The notes below the pieces were generated by a model. The model made no database searches. It was given only the letters and a program-made list of their open reading frames with translations, and was not told the DNA's origin. This document shows positions 9,428 through 18,515 of a stretch of 64,000 nt of DNA, in pieces; the first letter of the stretch is position 1, and the number at the start of each line of letters is the position of its first letter. Source of the stretch: an uncultured Alphaproteobacteria bacterium (GTDB lineage: Bacteria; Pseudomonadota; Alphaproteobacteria; UBA11222); NCBI GenBank assembly GCA_947258435.1, contig CAMYID010000004.1, forward strand, positions 62,001 to 126,000, read 5' to 3'. Position numbers and translations under genes: made by a program.

Positions 9428-9820
9428 TCAGTGGATCACCGTCGACTGGTGCGGGCTATCCAGTGAAAAGGTCGGAATTTCGACATCGAACCATTCCCCG
9501 TTTTCGGTCACCATCTGATAGCTGCCGCCCATAAAGCCGGTTGCGGTGGCAAGCGGCGCGCCACTTGTATATTCAAAGCTTTCTTCCGGGTGCAGGGTGG
9601 GCTGTTCCCCGACAACGCCTTCGCCACGCACTTCCTGTGCCTGGCCGGTGGCGTCGGTGATGCGCCAGTAGCGCGAAATCAGCCGCACGGTTTCTGCCCC
9701 CTGATTGGTAATGGTAATGCGGTAAGCCCAGAAATAACGCCCTTCCGCCGGATCGGACTGGTCCGACAGGTAGAACGGCTCGGCCCGAACGCGGACATCT
9801 CGTGTCACCGCCTCATACAT
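9428..9820 (-). CDS. apaG: ApaG/F-box-A domain protein
   Basis: 130 residues, matching the usual ApaG length of about 125-130. It has the fibronectin-like fold signatures of the family: YFWAYRITITNQG near residues 29-41, RYWRITDATG near 45-56 and the Gly-rich GFMGGSYQM in the C-terminal half. ApaG has been linked to Co2+ resistance and Mg2+ efflux, but its biochemical role is not settled. The metZ gene lies upstream on the same strand, an arrangement seen in alphaproteobacteria. The 118 bases between them contain a short ACCGCT/AGCGGGT stem around 9857-9873 that may weakly terminate metZ. Confidence 0.92.
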   Translation of the reverse strand: MYEAVTRDVRVRAEPFYLSDQSDPAEGRYFWAYRITITNQGAETVRLISRYWRITDATGQAQEVRGEGVVGEQPTLHPEESFEYTSGAPLATATGFMGGSYQMVTENGEWFDVEIPTFSLDSPHQSTVIH

Positions 9821-9938
9821 CGCTGTATTTCCTCTTTCGGTACATCAGCCGGAATATACCGCTTTTTAGCGGGTCAGGCGCGGCATAATTTCGGGTCGGC
9901 CCGGCATGGCCTGTTTGAAGGCGCCCCGCCACAACCGC

Positions 9939-11138
9939 TTATCGCGCGGCAAGCGCTGCGGCAGCAGCCAGATCGGCGCAAATATCATCCGCATCCTCAA
10001 GCCCCACCGACAACCGCAGACAGCTGTCGCTGATGCCCAGTTCAGTACGGGCCTCGGGGCTGAGCCGCTGATGGGTCGTCGTGGCGGGATGGGTAATCAG
10101 GCTTTTCGCATCGCCCAGATTGTTACTGATCCGCACCAGTTGCAGCGCATTGAGGAATCTGAAAGCTGCCCCCTTGCCGCCGGTCACATCAAAGGCCACG
10201 ATATTGCCACCCATTTCCATCTGCGCCATGGCAAGCGCATGCTGCGGGTGATCGCTGCGCTCGGGATAAAGCACATTCTGAATGCCGGGCAGTTGCGCCA
10301 GATGGTCCGCAACCAGCGCGCCAGAGCGGGCATGTTCACGCACACGCATATCCAGGGTTTCAAGCGATTTCAGCATGACCCAGGCGTTAAACGGGCTCAT
10401 GGCGGGGCCAGTATGCCGGAGCAGGGGTTTCACCTCTTCCTCGATATAACTTTGCGATCCCAGTATCACGCCGCCAAGACAGCGGCCCTGCCCGTCAATA
10501 TGCTTGGTCGCCGAATACACCACGATATCGGCACCAAGTTCGAGCGGATGCTGTAAAATCGGGGTGGCAAAGACATTGTCGACGACAAGCCGCGCGCCCG
10601 CATCATGGGCGATATCGGCGACCGCTTTCAGGTCGGTCACCTGCAAATTCGGATTGGTTGGCGATTCAAGGAAAAAGACCTTGGTATTGTCACGGCATGC
10701 CGCGCGCCAGGCTTCGGTATCGCGGCCATCGACAAGCGTACAACTGACCCCGAAACGGGGCAGCATCTCTTCCGCGATATAACGGCATGAACCAAACAGC
10801 GCCTTGGCCGCGACGATATGATCACCAGCTCTGACAAGCGCAAGCAGGGCGCTTGACACGGCCGCCATGCCGGTAGCTGTTGCCCAGGCGGCTTCCGCCC
10901 CCTCAAGCTCGGCCATGCGCTGTTCGAACATGCCAACCGTCGGGTTGGAAAAACGGCTATAAATGAAACCGTCATCTTCACCCTTGAAACGGGCTTCGGC
11001 TTCTTCCGCGCTTTGATAAACATAGCCCGATGTCAAAAACATCGCCTCTGACGTTTCGCCAAACTGCGAGCGCAGGGTACCGCCATGCACAAGCCGTGTG
11101 CGTTGCTGCCAGGAGGTTCTGGATGGGGTGTCTTGCAT
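9939..11138 (-). CDS. metZ: O-succinylhomoserine sulfhydrylase
   Basis: 399 residues of the PLP-dependent Cys/Met metabolism family. The PLP lysine is Lys212 in SATKHIDGQGR, and the cofactor pocket has SRFSNPT, TATGMAAVSSALLA and VDNVFATP. MetZ joins sulfide to O-succinylhomoserine to give homocysteine, the step before methionine. The start ATG has GAGG at a suitable distance. A SAM-II riboswitch and an intrinsic terminator sit in its leader, so expression should fall when S-adenosylmethionine is plentiful; this supports MetZ over a catabolic methionine lyase. Confidence 0.93.
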   Translation of the reverse strand: MQDTPSRTSWQQRTRLVHGGTLRSQFGETSEAMFLTSGYVYQSAEEAEARFKGEDDGFIYSRFSNPTVGMFEQRMAELEGAEAAWATATGMAAVSSALLALVRAGDHIVAAKALFGSCRYIAEEMLPRFGVSCTLVDGRDTEAWRAACRDNTKVFFLESPTNPNLQVTDLKAVADIAHDAGARLVVDNVFATPILQHPLELGADIVVYSATKHIDGQGRCLGGVILGSQSYIEEEVKPLLRHTGPAMSPFNAWVMLKSLETLDMRVREHARSGALVADHLAQLPGIQNVLYPERSDHPQHALAMAQMEMGGNIVAFDVTGGKGAAFRFLNALQLVRISNNLGDAKSLITHPATTTHQRLSPEARTELGISDSCLRLSVGLEDADDICADLAAAAALAAR

Positions 11139-11151
11139 ACCGATTTACCTC

Positions 11152-11184
11152 AAAAAAATAGCCCCGACCATGAAGGTGCGGGGC
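11152..11184 (-). terminator. Intrinsic terminator in the metZ leader
   Basis: On the minus strand GCCCCG-CACC (11184-11175, one bulged base) pairs with GGTCGGGGC (11169-11161) around a five-base loop, and a run TATTTTTTT follows (11160-11152). It lies between the SAM-II aptamer and the metZ ribosome binding site. A competing stem GGTGC (11194-11190) with GCACC (11179-11175) would break it, and that stem shares one base (11194) with the aptamer pseudoknot, so a SAM-dependent attenuation switch is plausible. Confidence 0.8.
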
Positions 11185-11193
11185 ATTCGGCAC

Positions 11194-11251
11194 CCGACCT
11201 TTTAGCAAGTTTCTTTTACGTGGCCGCAAGCCGGTCGGCACAAATCACCAC
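11194..11251 (-). promoter_or_regulatory. SAM-II (SAM-alpha) riboswitch aptamer
   Basis: Reading the minus strand, P1 is GTGG (11251-11248) with CCAC, followed by the conserved TGATTTG. CCGACC (11238-11233) in the loop pairs as a pseudoknot with GGTCGG (11199-11194) at the 3' end, after the conserved GCTAAAA. These are the hallmarks of the SAM-II class known from alphaproteobacterial metA, metZ and metX leaders. It lies about 56 bases upstream of metZ. Binding of S-adenosylmethionine would stabilise the pseudoknot and turn metZ down. Confidence 0.9.
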
Positions 11252-11296
11252 ATGGTTCAGACATACATGCCGTGCGGCCCGTCCGTCAATAGCCTG

Positions 11297-12280
11297 TTAT
11301 GAGGCGCTGCAGGAGGCCCCGCCAAGGACGCAGAATTTGGCGCAATGGGGATGGTTGAGGCTGACCGGCCGGTCAGCTTCTGCAAGGCTGTTGCCCATTA
11401 TAAACCGCCGGTCATAGGGCAGCAGGGTGCAGGCGACCACATGCGGTCTGTCTGCGCCCTTTTCCCTGACGACCATGCGGCTTGTGGCACACATCATCGC
11501 CTGTGGTTTTTTGCCCAGAATATCCCAGCAGGCCGCGGTAATCTCAGGCACCTGGGCGGTTTCGTCCATCTCAGGGAACAATACAAGCGCTGCCGGATCG
11601 TCGGCGTCAATATCGATTTGTGTATCCTTGAACAGTCGCGCGAACCCTGCGCGCATCTCTGCTTCCGGCTCATCCCACAGGTTGCGCCCCGCGACAGCGA
11701 TGCGGAAACCATTTTGCGACAACCACGTCAATCCATCGATTGCGGGGGACCAGCTATGGGGGCCGCGTTCGCGTTCATGCCGGTCCCGGGTGTAGTGGTC
11801 GAGGCTGACCCGGATGGTCAGTTGCCCCGGATGAGCCTTTTGCAACGCCAGCAGCCCGTCCTGAACCCGGGGGCGTTGCATCGGCCGCATGGCATTGCTC
11901 AAAAGCAGCACCGAAAAACCACGCTCAAGGCAGGTTCTGAGAATGGACAGGATATCGGGGTTCATAAAGGGTTCGCCGCCGGTCAGGCCGATTTCCCGGG
12001 TCGGCAATGCCCGTTCGGCAATTTCATCAAGATAACCGGTGACATCGCCCAGCCTGAGATAGGCAAGGCGATCATTCGTCGGACTTGATTCGATATAGCA
12101 ATGGGTGCAGGCCAGATTGCACAGGGTGCCGGTGGCAAACCACAAGGTTTCCAGTGCATCAAGTGCCACATATGCACGCGGCTCACCATCGGCTGTGACA
12201 GACGGGTCGCGAAACCTGCCGGTTGCAGCGGATGACGTGGCGGAGCTGGTGACGCGGGCGGCGGGCGCTGGCTTGGTCAT
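11297..12280 (-). CDS. Radical SAM protein of unknown function
   Basis: 327 residues. The canonical 4Fe-4S cluster motif CxxxCxxC is at Cys54, Cys58 and Cys61 (CNLACTHC), followed by GLTGGEPFMNPD, the GGEP motif that contacts S-adenosylmethionine. More cysteines occur near the C-terminus (CATSR, CTLLPYDRRF and a terminal CAKFCVLGGASC cluster), so an auxiliary iron-sulfur site is possible, though shorter than a classic SPASM domain. The N-terminal 20 residues are Ala/Ser-rich. No obvious precursor peptide or partner gene is adjacent; metZ and tRNA-Gly flank it. The substrate cannot be named. Confidence 0.85.
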   Translation of the reverse strand: MTKPAPAARVTSSATSSAATGRFRDPSVTADGEPRAYVALDALETLWFATGTLCNLACTHCYIESSPTNDRLAYLRLGDVTGYLDEIAERALPTREIGLTGGEPFMNPDILSILRTCLERGFSVLLLSNAMRPMQRPRVQDGLLALQKAHPGQLTIRVSLDHYTRDRHERERGPHSWSPAIDGLTWLSQNGFRIAVAGRNLWDEPEAEMRAGFARLFKDTQIDIDADDPAALVLFPEMDETAQVPEITAACWDILGKKPQAMMCATSRMVVREKGADRPHVVACTLLPYDRRFIMGNSLAEADRPVSLNHPHCAKFCVLGGASCSAS

Positions 12281-12425
12281 AAATGGTTTGTCCTGACAAA
12301 TCGATGGGGCAGTGTGCCCTCACTTGCTCGGCTGATACAAGTCAAGGCGTCATCACATCTTGTCGATCCGCCATTCCGCCCGGCCGAATCTTGTGATACA
12401 CAGCTTGCCTGCGGTGCCGCGAAAT

Positions 12426-12499
12426 GCGGGTGTAGCTCAATGGTAGAGCAGGAGCTTCCCAAGCTTAAGACGAGGGTTCGATTCCCTTCACCCGCTCCA
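12426..12499 (+). tRNA. tRNA-Gly (anticodon CCC)
   Basis: A full cloverleaf can be drawn. The acceptor stem GCGGGTG pairs with CACCCGC, the D arm is GCTC/GAGC, the anticodon loop TTCCCAA has CCC at positions 34-36, and the T arm is GAGGG-TTCGATT-CCCTT. The discriminator base is T and the CCA end is encoded. The anticodon stem is a little irregular at its outer end (G opposite A, then G-T). It reads GGG glycine codons. Confidence 0.95.
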
Positions 12500-12553
12500 T
12501 GCGCATGATAGGAGCGCCGCGCGATCTGTGTTTCTAACCGGCAGGGGCCGAAG

Positions 12554-13735
12554 ATGACCGGCCAGCAATTTTCCACAACCGAGATGCTTGCCCGGCTCGT
12601 GGCGTTCGATACGACGAGCCGGAATTCCAATCTGGCGCTTATTGAATTTGTGCGCGACTATCTTGCCGGCCATGGTGTGGCCGTTGAGCTGATCCACAAT
12701 GAGGACAGGACCAAGGCCAATCTTTATGCGACGATCGGGCCGGTTGACAGGCCGGGCGGGATCGTTTTGTCTGGCCATAGCGATGTTGTGCCCGTCGACG
12801 GGCAGGACTGGTCAAGCGAACCCTTCACGCTCGATACGCGGGACGGTCGACTATATGGTCGCGGCACCGCCGATATGAAGGGCTTTATCGCGGCGGCTCT
12901 TGCGCATGTGCCCGAATTTGTGGCGGCGCGGGCCGAGACGCCTGTGCATCTTGCGCTATCCTATGATGAAGAGATTGGCTGCGTTGGCGTGCATGGCATG
13001 GTGGATCATATTCGCGCCCATCTGCCGCAGCCTGAACTGGTGCTTGTGGGTGAGCCGACGGAGATGAAGCTTGTTAATGCCCATAAGGGCATCCGCTCCT
13101 TCGTGACAGAGGTCACCGGTAGCGAGGCGCATTCCTCCAATACTCATCTTGGCGTTAATGCGGTGGAAGTGGCGGCGCGGCTGATCGGGTTTCTAGGACA
13201 GTTGCGTGATGAGATGCAGCGTCGCGGCGACGCCTCGGGGCGTTTCGATCCGCCCTATACAAGTGTGCATGTGGGGGTTATCCGGGGCGGGACCGCGCTT
13301 AATATTATTCCGCGCCAATGCCGGTTTCATTGGGAATTCCGGGCGCTTCCCGATCAGGATGAGGATGCGATTATCGAGCGGTTCAACCGTTTCGCCTGTG
13401 AGGAGGTGTTGCCGCCCCTGCGTGAAGTCGCGGCAGATGCGGATATTCAAACCATTGCACAGGCAGCGGTGCCCCCGCTTGTGCCGTTTGACGATTGCCC
13501 GGCCGAAGCGCTGGTGCGGGCGCTGACCGGCGACAATGCGCCTTTGGCAGTGTCTTATGGCACCGAGGCGGGTATTTTTCAGCATGCGGACATACCCGCG
13601 GTTATCTGCGGACCGGGCAGTATCGAGCAGGCACATAAGCCTGACGAGTTTGTCACGGTGGCCCAGCTTGATGCCTGCGACCGCTTTCTGAGCCGGCTTG
13701 CGGCCCATATTGCGGCTGGTGGCACAGAAGGATAG
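12554..13735 (+). CDS. argE: Acetylornithine deacetylase
   Basis: 393 residues, M20 metallopeptidase family, close to the usual ArgE length. Metal-site motifs are visible: SGHSDVVPVDGQDW (first His), GRGTADMKGF (bridging Asp), YDEEIGCVG (catalytic Glu and metal Glu) and GEPTEMK. It hydrolyses N-acetylornithine to ornithine and acetate in arginine synthesis. Succinyl-diaminopimelate desuccinylase is a relative, but the GTADMKGF segment and overall pattern fit ArgE better. It may share a transcript with the MscS gene 33 bases downstream. Confidence 0.88.
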   Translation: MTGQQFSTTEMLARLVAFDTTSRNSNLALIEFVRDYLAGHGVAVELIHNEDRTKANLYATIGPVDRPGGIVLSGHSDVVPVDGQDWSSEPFTLDTRDGRLYGRGTADMKGFIAAALAHVPEFVAARAETPVHLALSYDEEIGCVGVHGMVDHIRAHLPQPELVLVGEPTEMKLVNAHKGIRSFVTEVTGSEAHSSNTHLGVNAVEVAARLIGFLGQLRDEMQRRGDASGRFDPPYTSVHVGVIRGGTALNIIPRQCRFHWEFRALPDQDEDAIIERFNRFACEEVLPPLREVAADADIQTIAQAAVPPLVPFDDCPAEALVRALTGDNAPLAVSYGTEAGIFQHADIPAVICGPGSIEQAHKPDEFVTVAQLDACDRFLSRLAAHIAAGGTEG

Positions 13736-13768
13736 CGCAGCGCCAATGCGTCTTTGTGGGTGATTGTC

Positions 13769-14608
13769 ATGGACATTTTTCCCGATTCTCTGAGTCTGCT
13801 GGCACGGCTTGCGCTGGTTCTGGGCGTGGTGATCGCAACCCATATCGGTGTCCGGATCATCCGTATTCTGAGCAATCAGCTCGCGTCGCGGATGATGGGG
13901 CACGCGCTTGCCAAGGCAAAGACGATCAACAGTCTGGTTACCAGTACAATTGTTTTTGTACTTTATTTCGCGGCGATCGGTATTGCATTAACCGAGCTTG
14001 GGGTGCCGCTGACTGCCTATTTCGCCAGTGCTTCGGTTATCGGCCTTGCGGTTGCCTTCGGTTCCCAGGGGGTTGTGCAGGATGTGGTGACGGGCGTGAC
14101 CGCCGTGCTTGCCGATCAGTTCGATGTGGGCGAAATGGTCGAAATTAACGGGCAGGCGGGGATCGTCGAAAAGATGGGGATCCGTTTTACCGTGCTACGC
14201 AATGCGTTTGGGGCGCGGGTTATGATTCCCAACCGCTCAATCGGGAATGTGATCGTTTATCCGCGCGGTTATGTCAGGATACTCGCCGATATCAACCTGC
14301 CTGATGAGCCGGCGCTGGCTGCGCAGGTGGCCGATAGGGCGCGGCTGGTGGCACAGATGATCCATGACGAGTTGCCGGGCGTATTGCGCGCGCCGCTTGA
14401 ATTCCTCGGTCCCTTTGATTCCCTTGCCGGGGGGCAGTATCTGCGGATCAAGTTTCGTGTCTGGCCGGGCCGGAATGCCGTGGTCGAAACCGTATTCCGG
14501 CAGCGGCTCGTGCCTGCGCTGCGTGTGCTTGACCCGGATTTCGCCGACTGGATGGTCACCGTCAATCTCGAAATTGACGATTCAAACGAGAATTCGCACC
14601 ATTGGTAA
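13769..14608 (+). CDS. MscS-family mechanosensitive ion channel
   Basis: About 279 residues. There are three N-terminal hydrophobic helices, a pore helix rich in Gly and Ala (GLAVAFGSQGVVQDVVTG) and the beta domain (FDVGEMVEINGQAG, then VMIPNRSIGNVIV), which is the MscS core plan. It should open on membrane tension and release solutes during osmotic downshock. I chose the ATG at 13769; the frame runs back to a TTG at 13754. The gene converges on the first Baeyer-Villiger monooxygenase gene, and a bidirectional hairpin lies between them. Confidence 0.9.
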   Translation: MDIFPDSLSLLARLALVLGVVIATHIGVRIIRILSNQLASRMMGHALAKAKTINSLVTSTIVFVLYFAAIGIALTELGVPLTAYFASASVIGLAVAFGSQGVVQDVVTGVTAVLADQFDVGEMVEINGQAGIVEKMGIRFTVLRNAFGARVMIPNRSIGNVIVYPRGYVRILADINLPDEPALAAQVADRARLVAQMIHDELPGVLRAPLEFLGPFDSLAGGQYLRIKFRVWPGRNAVVETVFRQRLVPALRVLDPDFADWMVTVNLEIDDSNENSHHW

Positions 14609-14644
14609 ACAGGGCATCGGGGCGGGGGGCGTGCGTGAAAAAAG

Positions 14645-14676
14645 GAAAAGGCGCGGGATTTCCCCCACGCCTTTTC
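14645..14676 (-). terminator. Hairpin terminator between mscS and the first monooxygenase
   Basis: GAAAAGGCG (14645-14653) pairs perfectly with CGCCTTTTC (14668-14676). On the minus strand the stem is followed by CTTTTTT, so it ends the monooxygenase transcript; on the plus strand it may also stop the channel transcript, though with no long T-run. Confidence 0.7.
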
Positions 14677-14697
14677 ATGTTCGGTTCAGGGAATGCC

Positions 14698-16506
14698 TCA
14701 GGAAATATCGAGCCCCTTCATATTTCCTTCCTCGCGCCAATTGGCGATGACCTTGAAGAATTCGACAGGGCCTGCGCCGTACTGGCCGCTCAGGAATCCG
14801 TCCCCTTCGCCGGGCCGGCCTTCATTATTGTAGTAGCCCGGTGTGCATTCCGCATAAAAACGCTCACCCAGCCGCGCCAGGCTGTTGATCGTATCGACCC
14901 AGTCATCCTCAGCCTGCTTGGTGGCTTCGATGACGCGCATATTGCCGTCAAGCCCGCGCCGGATGATGTAGGAGATATGCTCCGCCTGCTCCTTTAGCAT
15001 ATGCGGGATATTGGCGGTCAGCCCCGTCTGGGTCATCCCCATGACAAAGCAGTTGGGGAAGCCATGGGTATGCATGCCATGGAAGGTGCGCATGCCGTCC
15101 TTCCATTTGGCGGTCAGGGTCTGCCCGCCTGTGCCGAAGATTTCATAGCCCGCGCGGCGCGTATAATCGGTTCCGACCTCGAAACCGGTCGCAAAAATCA
15201 GGCAGTCCACCTCATATTCCTTGCCGCCGACGACCACACTCTTCTCGGTGATCCGCTCCACACCCTTGCCTTCGGTATCGACCAGTGTGACGTTCGGCCG
15301 GTTGAAGGTTTCCAGATAATCATCATGGAAGCAGGGGCGTTTGCAGAACTGCCGGTAATAGGGCTTGAGCTTTTCCGCCGTCTCGGGATCTTTCACCACG
15401 GATTCGACGCGACCGCGGACCTGCTCCATCTTCATGAAGTCGGCGAGTTCGGTTTTGCGCGCGAGTTCTTCCTTGGTCAGCTTGCCGTCCGAATCCGCCA
15501 TCACCATCGAGCGCAGATTGCGGAAGATCTCGGTCCAGCCATCATTGACCAGATCTTCTTCCGCAAAGCCGCCACTGACCAGCGTATTGAAGTTTTCCAT
15601 CCGTTCCTGATGCCAGCCCGATGACAGGCTCTTGAACCATTCCTCATCGGTTTCATGGTCCGCCCGGACATCGACGGAGGATGGCGTGCGCTGGAAGACA
15701 TAAAGCTGTTTCGCGCCTTCACCCAGATGCGGGACGCACTGCACCGCGGTTGCGCCCGTGCCGATGATGCCGACCACCTTATCCTTCAGGCCGGTCAGCT
15801 TGCCGTGTGCATCACCGCCCGTATAGTCGTAATCCCAGCGGCTGGTGTGGAAGGTATGGCCTTTGAAATCGTCGATACCGGGAATGCCGGGAAGTTTTGG
15901 CCGGTGCAGCGGACCGTTGGCCATGGCGACGAAATGCGCTTTCATCTCGTCCCCGCGATTTGTGCGGATCACCCACATCGCCGCGTCTTCGTCCCAGCGC
16001 AATTCGGTCACTTCTGTCTGCAGACAGGCATTGTCATACAGATTGAATTGCCGCGCCATCTTGCGGCTATGCTCAAGGATTTCCGGCGCATCGGCAAATT
16101 TGCGTGCCGGCATATAGTCAAGTTCCTCAAGCAGCGGCAGATAGATATAGGCTTCGATATCGCAGGCCGCGCCGGGATAGCGGTTCCAGTACCAGGTGCC
16201 GCCGACATCGCCGCCCTTCTCAATCAGGCGGATATTATCGACACCTGCCTTGCGCAGCGCCGCCCCCATCAGCAGCCCGCCAAATCCACCGCCAATGATC
16301 GCGACATCTACCGTATCGAAAAGCGGTTCGCGCTCGATTTCCTTTTCGACATAGGGGTCTTCGACAAAATGGGAATATTCGCCCTTTACCTCGACCCACT
16401 GACTATTGCCGTCGGTACGGATCCGCTTGTCCCGTTCGAAGCGGTATTTGTCACGCAATGCATCAGGATCGAACCCTAAATTGTCGGCTGTCGCTGCGTC
16501 ACTCAT
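14698..16506 (-). CDS. Baeyer-Villiger monooxygenase (FAD/NADPH), copy 1
   Basis: 602 residues. The FAD Rossmann motif GGGFGG is at 72-77, the NADPH motif GTGATA at 249-254, and the family fingerprint FxGxxxHxxxW appears as [11 protein letters not shown] at 214-224. Such enzymes insert an oxygen atom next to a ketone, giving an ester or lactone. The long N-terminal extension and total length resemble the cyclododecanone/phenylacetone/steroid monooxygenase group, but the substrate cannot be told from sequence. It is a close paralogue of the gene at 16716-18515 and lies beside an aromatic catabolic operon. It has its own downstream terminator and a 209-base upstream gap, so it is probably transcribed separately from copy 2. 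Confidence 0.93.
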   Translation of the reverse strand: MSDAATADNLGFDPDALRDKYRFERDKRIRTDGNSQWVEVKGEYSHFVEDPYVEKEIEREPLFDTVDVAIIGGGFGGLLMGAALRKAGVDNIRLIEKGGDVGGTWYWNRYPGAACDIEAYIYLPLLEELDYMPARKFADAPEILEHSRKMARQFNLYDNACLQTEVTELRWDEDAAMWVIRTNRGDEMKAHFVAMANGPLHRPKLPGIPGIDDFKGHTFHTSRWDYDYTGGDAHGKLTGLKDKVVGIIGTGATAVQCVPHLGEGAKQLYVFQRTPSSVDVRADHETDEEWFKSLSSGWHQERMENFNTLVSGGFAEEDLVNDGWTEIFRNLRSMVMADSDGKLTKEELARKTELADFMKMEQVRGRVESVVKDPETAEKLKPYYRQFCKRPCFHDDYLETFNRPNVTLVDTEGKGVERITEKSVVVGGKEYEVDCLIFATGFEVGTDYTRRAGYEIFGTGGQTLTAKWKDGMRTFHGMHTHGFPNCFVMGMTQTGLTANIPHMLKEQAEHISYIIRRGLDGNMRVIEATKQAEDDWVDTINSLARLGERFYAECTPGYYNNEGRPGEGDGFLSGQYGAGPVEFFKVIANWREEGNMKGLDIS

Positions 16507-16646
16507 GGCGTTTCGTTCCCTCTTTCGGTGCGACCTGTTCCGGGTCTGCGTTTAATTATTCTGTATTGCAAGGCATGGTAGTGCAGGCAAAAAACTATCG
16601 CAATAGATTCTGATTCAGAGATTCCGGTCCGCCCGGCCTTTGGGCC

Positions 16647-16687
16647 AAAAAGAAAATGGCCGGAGCGACTTGCATCGCTCCGGCCAT
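16647..16687 (-). terminator. Strong intrinsic terminator after the second monooxygenase gene
   Basis: A perfect 13-bp stem, ATGGCCGGAGCGA (16656-16668) with TCGCTCCGGCCAT (16675-16687) and a six-base loop, is followed on the minus strand by TTTTCTTTTT. It lies 29 bases past the stop of the monooxygenase at 16716 and should separate the two monooxygenase transcripts. Confidence 0.88.
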
Positions 16688-16715
16688 CGGGGAATGAAAT
16701 TTGCGGGGCGTCAGA

Positions 16716-18515
16716 TCAGCTGACCTCAAGCCCTTTCATGTCGCCTTCCGCGCGCCAGTCCTCAAGTATCTTGAAGAAACGTTCGGACTTGCCGCCATAG
16801 CTTGTATTCTTGGGGTTCCGAAGCTCGTTCTGACCTTCATTATTATAGTAGCCCGGCGTGCATTCCGCATAAAAGCGTTCGCCCATCCGTGCCAGCTTGC
16901 AAATCAGATCGACCCAGGCATCCTCGGCTTCCTGCGTTGCTTCGATCCGGCGGATATTGCCGTCCTGCGCCTTCTTCATCAGATGCGCAATATGGATCGC
17001 CTGTTCGTTCAGCGCATGCGGGAAGTTCGCCGTGAAGGCGCTTTGCAGCGTGCCCATGAAGAAGCAGTTGGGGAAACCGCGGCTGTGGAAACCCTGGAAG
17101 GTTTCCGCCCCGTCTTGCCATTTTTCGGTCAGGGTGACGCCGTCCCGGCCATAAAGCTCATAGCCTGAACGTCGCACATAATCGGTGCCGACCTCAAAGC
17201 CGGTGGCAAATACCAGGCAATCGACCGGATATTCCTGCCCATTGGCGATGACGCTGTTTTCCGTCACCCTTTCGACGCCTTTGCCCTGGGTATCGACAAG
17301 CGTCACATTCGGCCGGTTGAAGGTGTCGAGATATTCGTCGTGGAAGCAGGGCCGCTTGCAGAATTGCCGGTAATAGGGCTTCAGCGATTCTGCGACATTC
17401 GGATCCTTCACAATCGCCTCGGCGCGGGCACGCACCTGTTCCATTTTCTGGAAGTCGGCGATTTCGGCCTTCTCAGCCAGCTCCGCAGGGGTGAGGTTCG
17501 AATTCTTCTCGATCCGCATCAGCAGCAGGATATTGCGGACGATTTCGGTCCAGCCATCATTGACCAGATCCTCTTCCGCAAAGCCACCGCTCACAAGGGT
17601 GTTGAAATTTTCCATCCGGTGCTTGTGCCAGCCGGGTTCTTGCGATTTGTACCATTCAACATCGGTCGGTTGATCATTGCGCACATCGATGGAGGAAGGG
17701 GTGCGCTGGAACACGTAAAGATGCTTGGCCGCTTCGCCCAGATGCGGCACGCATTGCACGGCGGTCGCGCCGGTGCCAATGATGCCGACGACTTTATCTT
17801 TCAGGCCGGTCAGATTGCCCTCCGAGCTGCCGCCCGTATAGTCGTAATCCCAGCGGCTGGTGTGGAAGGAGTGGCCCTTATAGGTCTCGATCCCGGGAAT
17901 GCCGGGCAGTTTCGGCCGGTTCAGCGGGCCGTTCGACATGGCGACAAAACGCGCTTTCATCCGGTCGCCATGATTGGTGTGGATGATCCACATCCCGCTT
18001 TCCTCGTCCCAGTGCATCTCGGTGACTTCTGTCTGCAGGCAGGCATTGTCGTAAAGATCGTAATGCCGGGCGATACGGCGGCAATGTTCGAGGATTTCGG
18101 GCCCTTGCGTGAATTTCCGCTCAGGCATGAAGTCAAGCTCTTCCAGAAGTGGCAGATAGACATAGGATTCGATGTCGCAGGCCGCGCCGGGATAACGGTT
18201 CCAGTACCATGTGCCGCCAAAATCGGCGCCTTTCTCGATCATGCGGATATCCGTGATGCCCGCTTCGCGCAGCCGCGCGCCAGCCAGAAGGCCACCAAAA
18301 CCGCCGCCGATGACCGCAATTTCGACTTCGTCGAACAGCGGTTCGCGGACGATTTCTTCCTCGATATAGGGATCTTCCACATAATGGGCGAACTCGCCCT
18401 TCACTTCCTGATACTGTTCGTTGCCGTCCTGGCGGATACGCTTGTCGCGCTCCAGCAGGTATTTTTTCCGAAGGGCATCAGGGTCAAAGCCCAGATCCAA
18501 TGCTGCGTCGCTCAT
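16716..18515 (-). CDS. Baeyer-Villiger monooxygenase (FAD/NADPH), copy 2
   Basis: 599 residues with the same plan as copy 1: GGGFGG near 70-75, FxGxxxHxxxW as YKGHSFHTSRW near 212-222 (Tyr replaces the leading Phe, a tolerated change) and a second Rossmann motif GTGATA. The two proteins align end to end almost without gaps, so they are tandem duplicates that have since diverged, most clearly after residue 320 and in the C-terminal tail. Presumed role is oxygen insertion into a ketone, perhaps with a different substrate range. The start ATG is 374 bases from the end of the aldolase gene. A CCCCG/CGGGG inverted repeat lies at 18542-18556 in its leader. Confidence 0.93.
   Translation of the reverse strand: MSDAALDLGFDPDALRKKYLLERDKRIRQDGNEQYQEVKGEFAHYVEDPYIEEEIVREPLFDEVEIAVIGGGFGGLLAGARLREAGITDIRMIEKGADFGGTWYWNRYPGAACDIESYVYLPLLEELDFMPERKFTQGPEILEHCRRIARHYDLYDNACLQTEVTEMHWDEESGMWIIHTNHGDRMKARFVAMSNGPLNRPKLPGIPGIETYKGHSFHTSRWDYDYTGGSSEGNLTGLKDKVVGIIGTGATAVQCVPHLGEAAKHLYVFQRTPSSIDVRNDQPTDVEWYKSQEPGWHKHRMENFNTLVSGGFAEEDLVNDGWTEIVRNILLLMRIEKNSNLTPAELAEKAEIADFQKMEQVRARAEAIVKDPNVAESLKPYYRQFCKRPCFHDEYLDTFNRPNVTLVDTQGKGVERVTENSVIANGQEYPVDCLVFATGFEVGTDYVRRSGYELYGRDGVTLTEKWQDGAETFQGFHSRGFPNCFFMGTLQSAFTANFPHALNEQAIHIAHLMKKAQDGNIRRIEATQEAEDAWVDLICKLARMGERFYAECTPGYYNNEGQNELRNPKNTSYGGKSERFFKILEDWRAEGDMKGLEVS

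Noticed and set aside
12426-12499. tRNA-Gly as the attachment site of an integrated element
   Set aside because: No integrase and no repeat of the tRNA 3' end was noticed downstream; the neighbouring genes are ordinary core genes.
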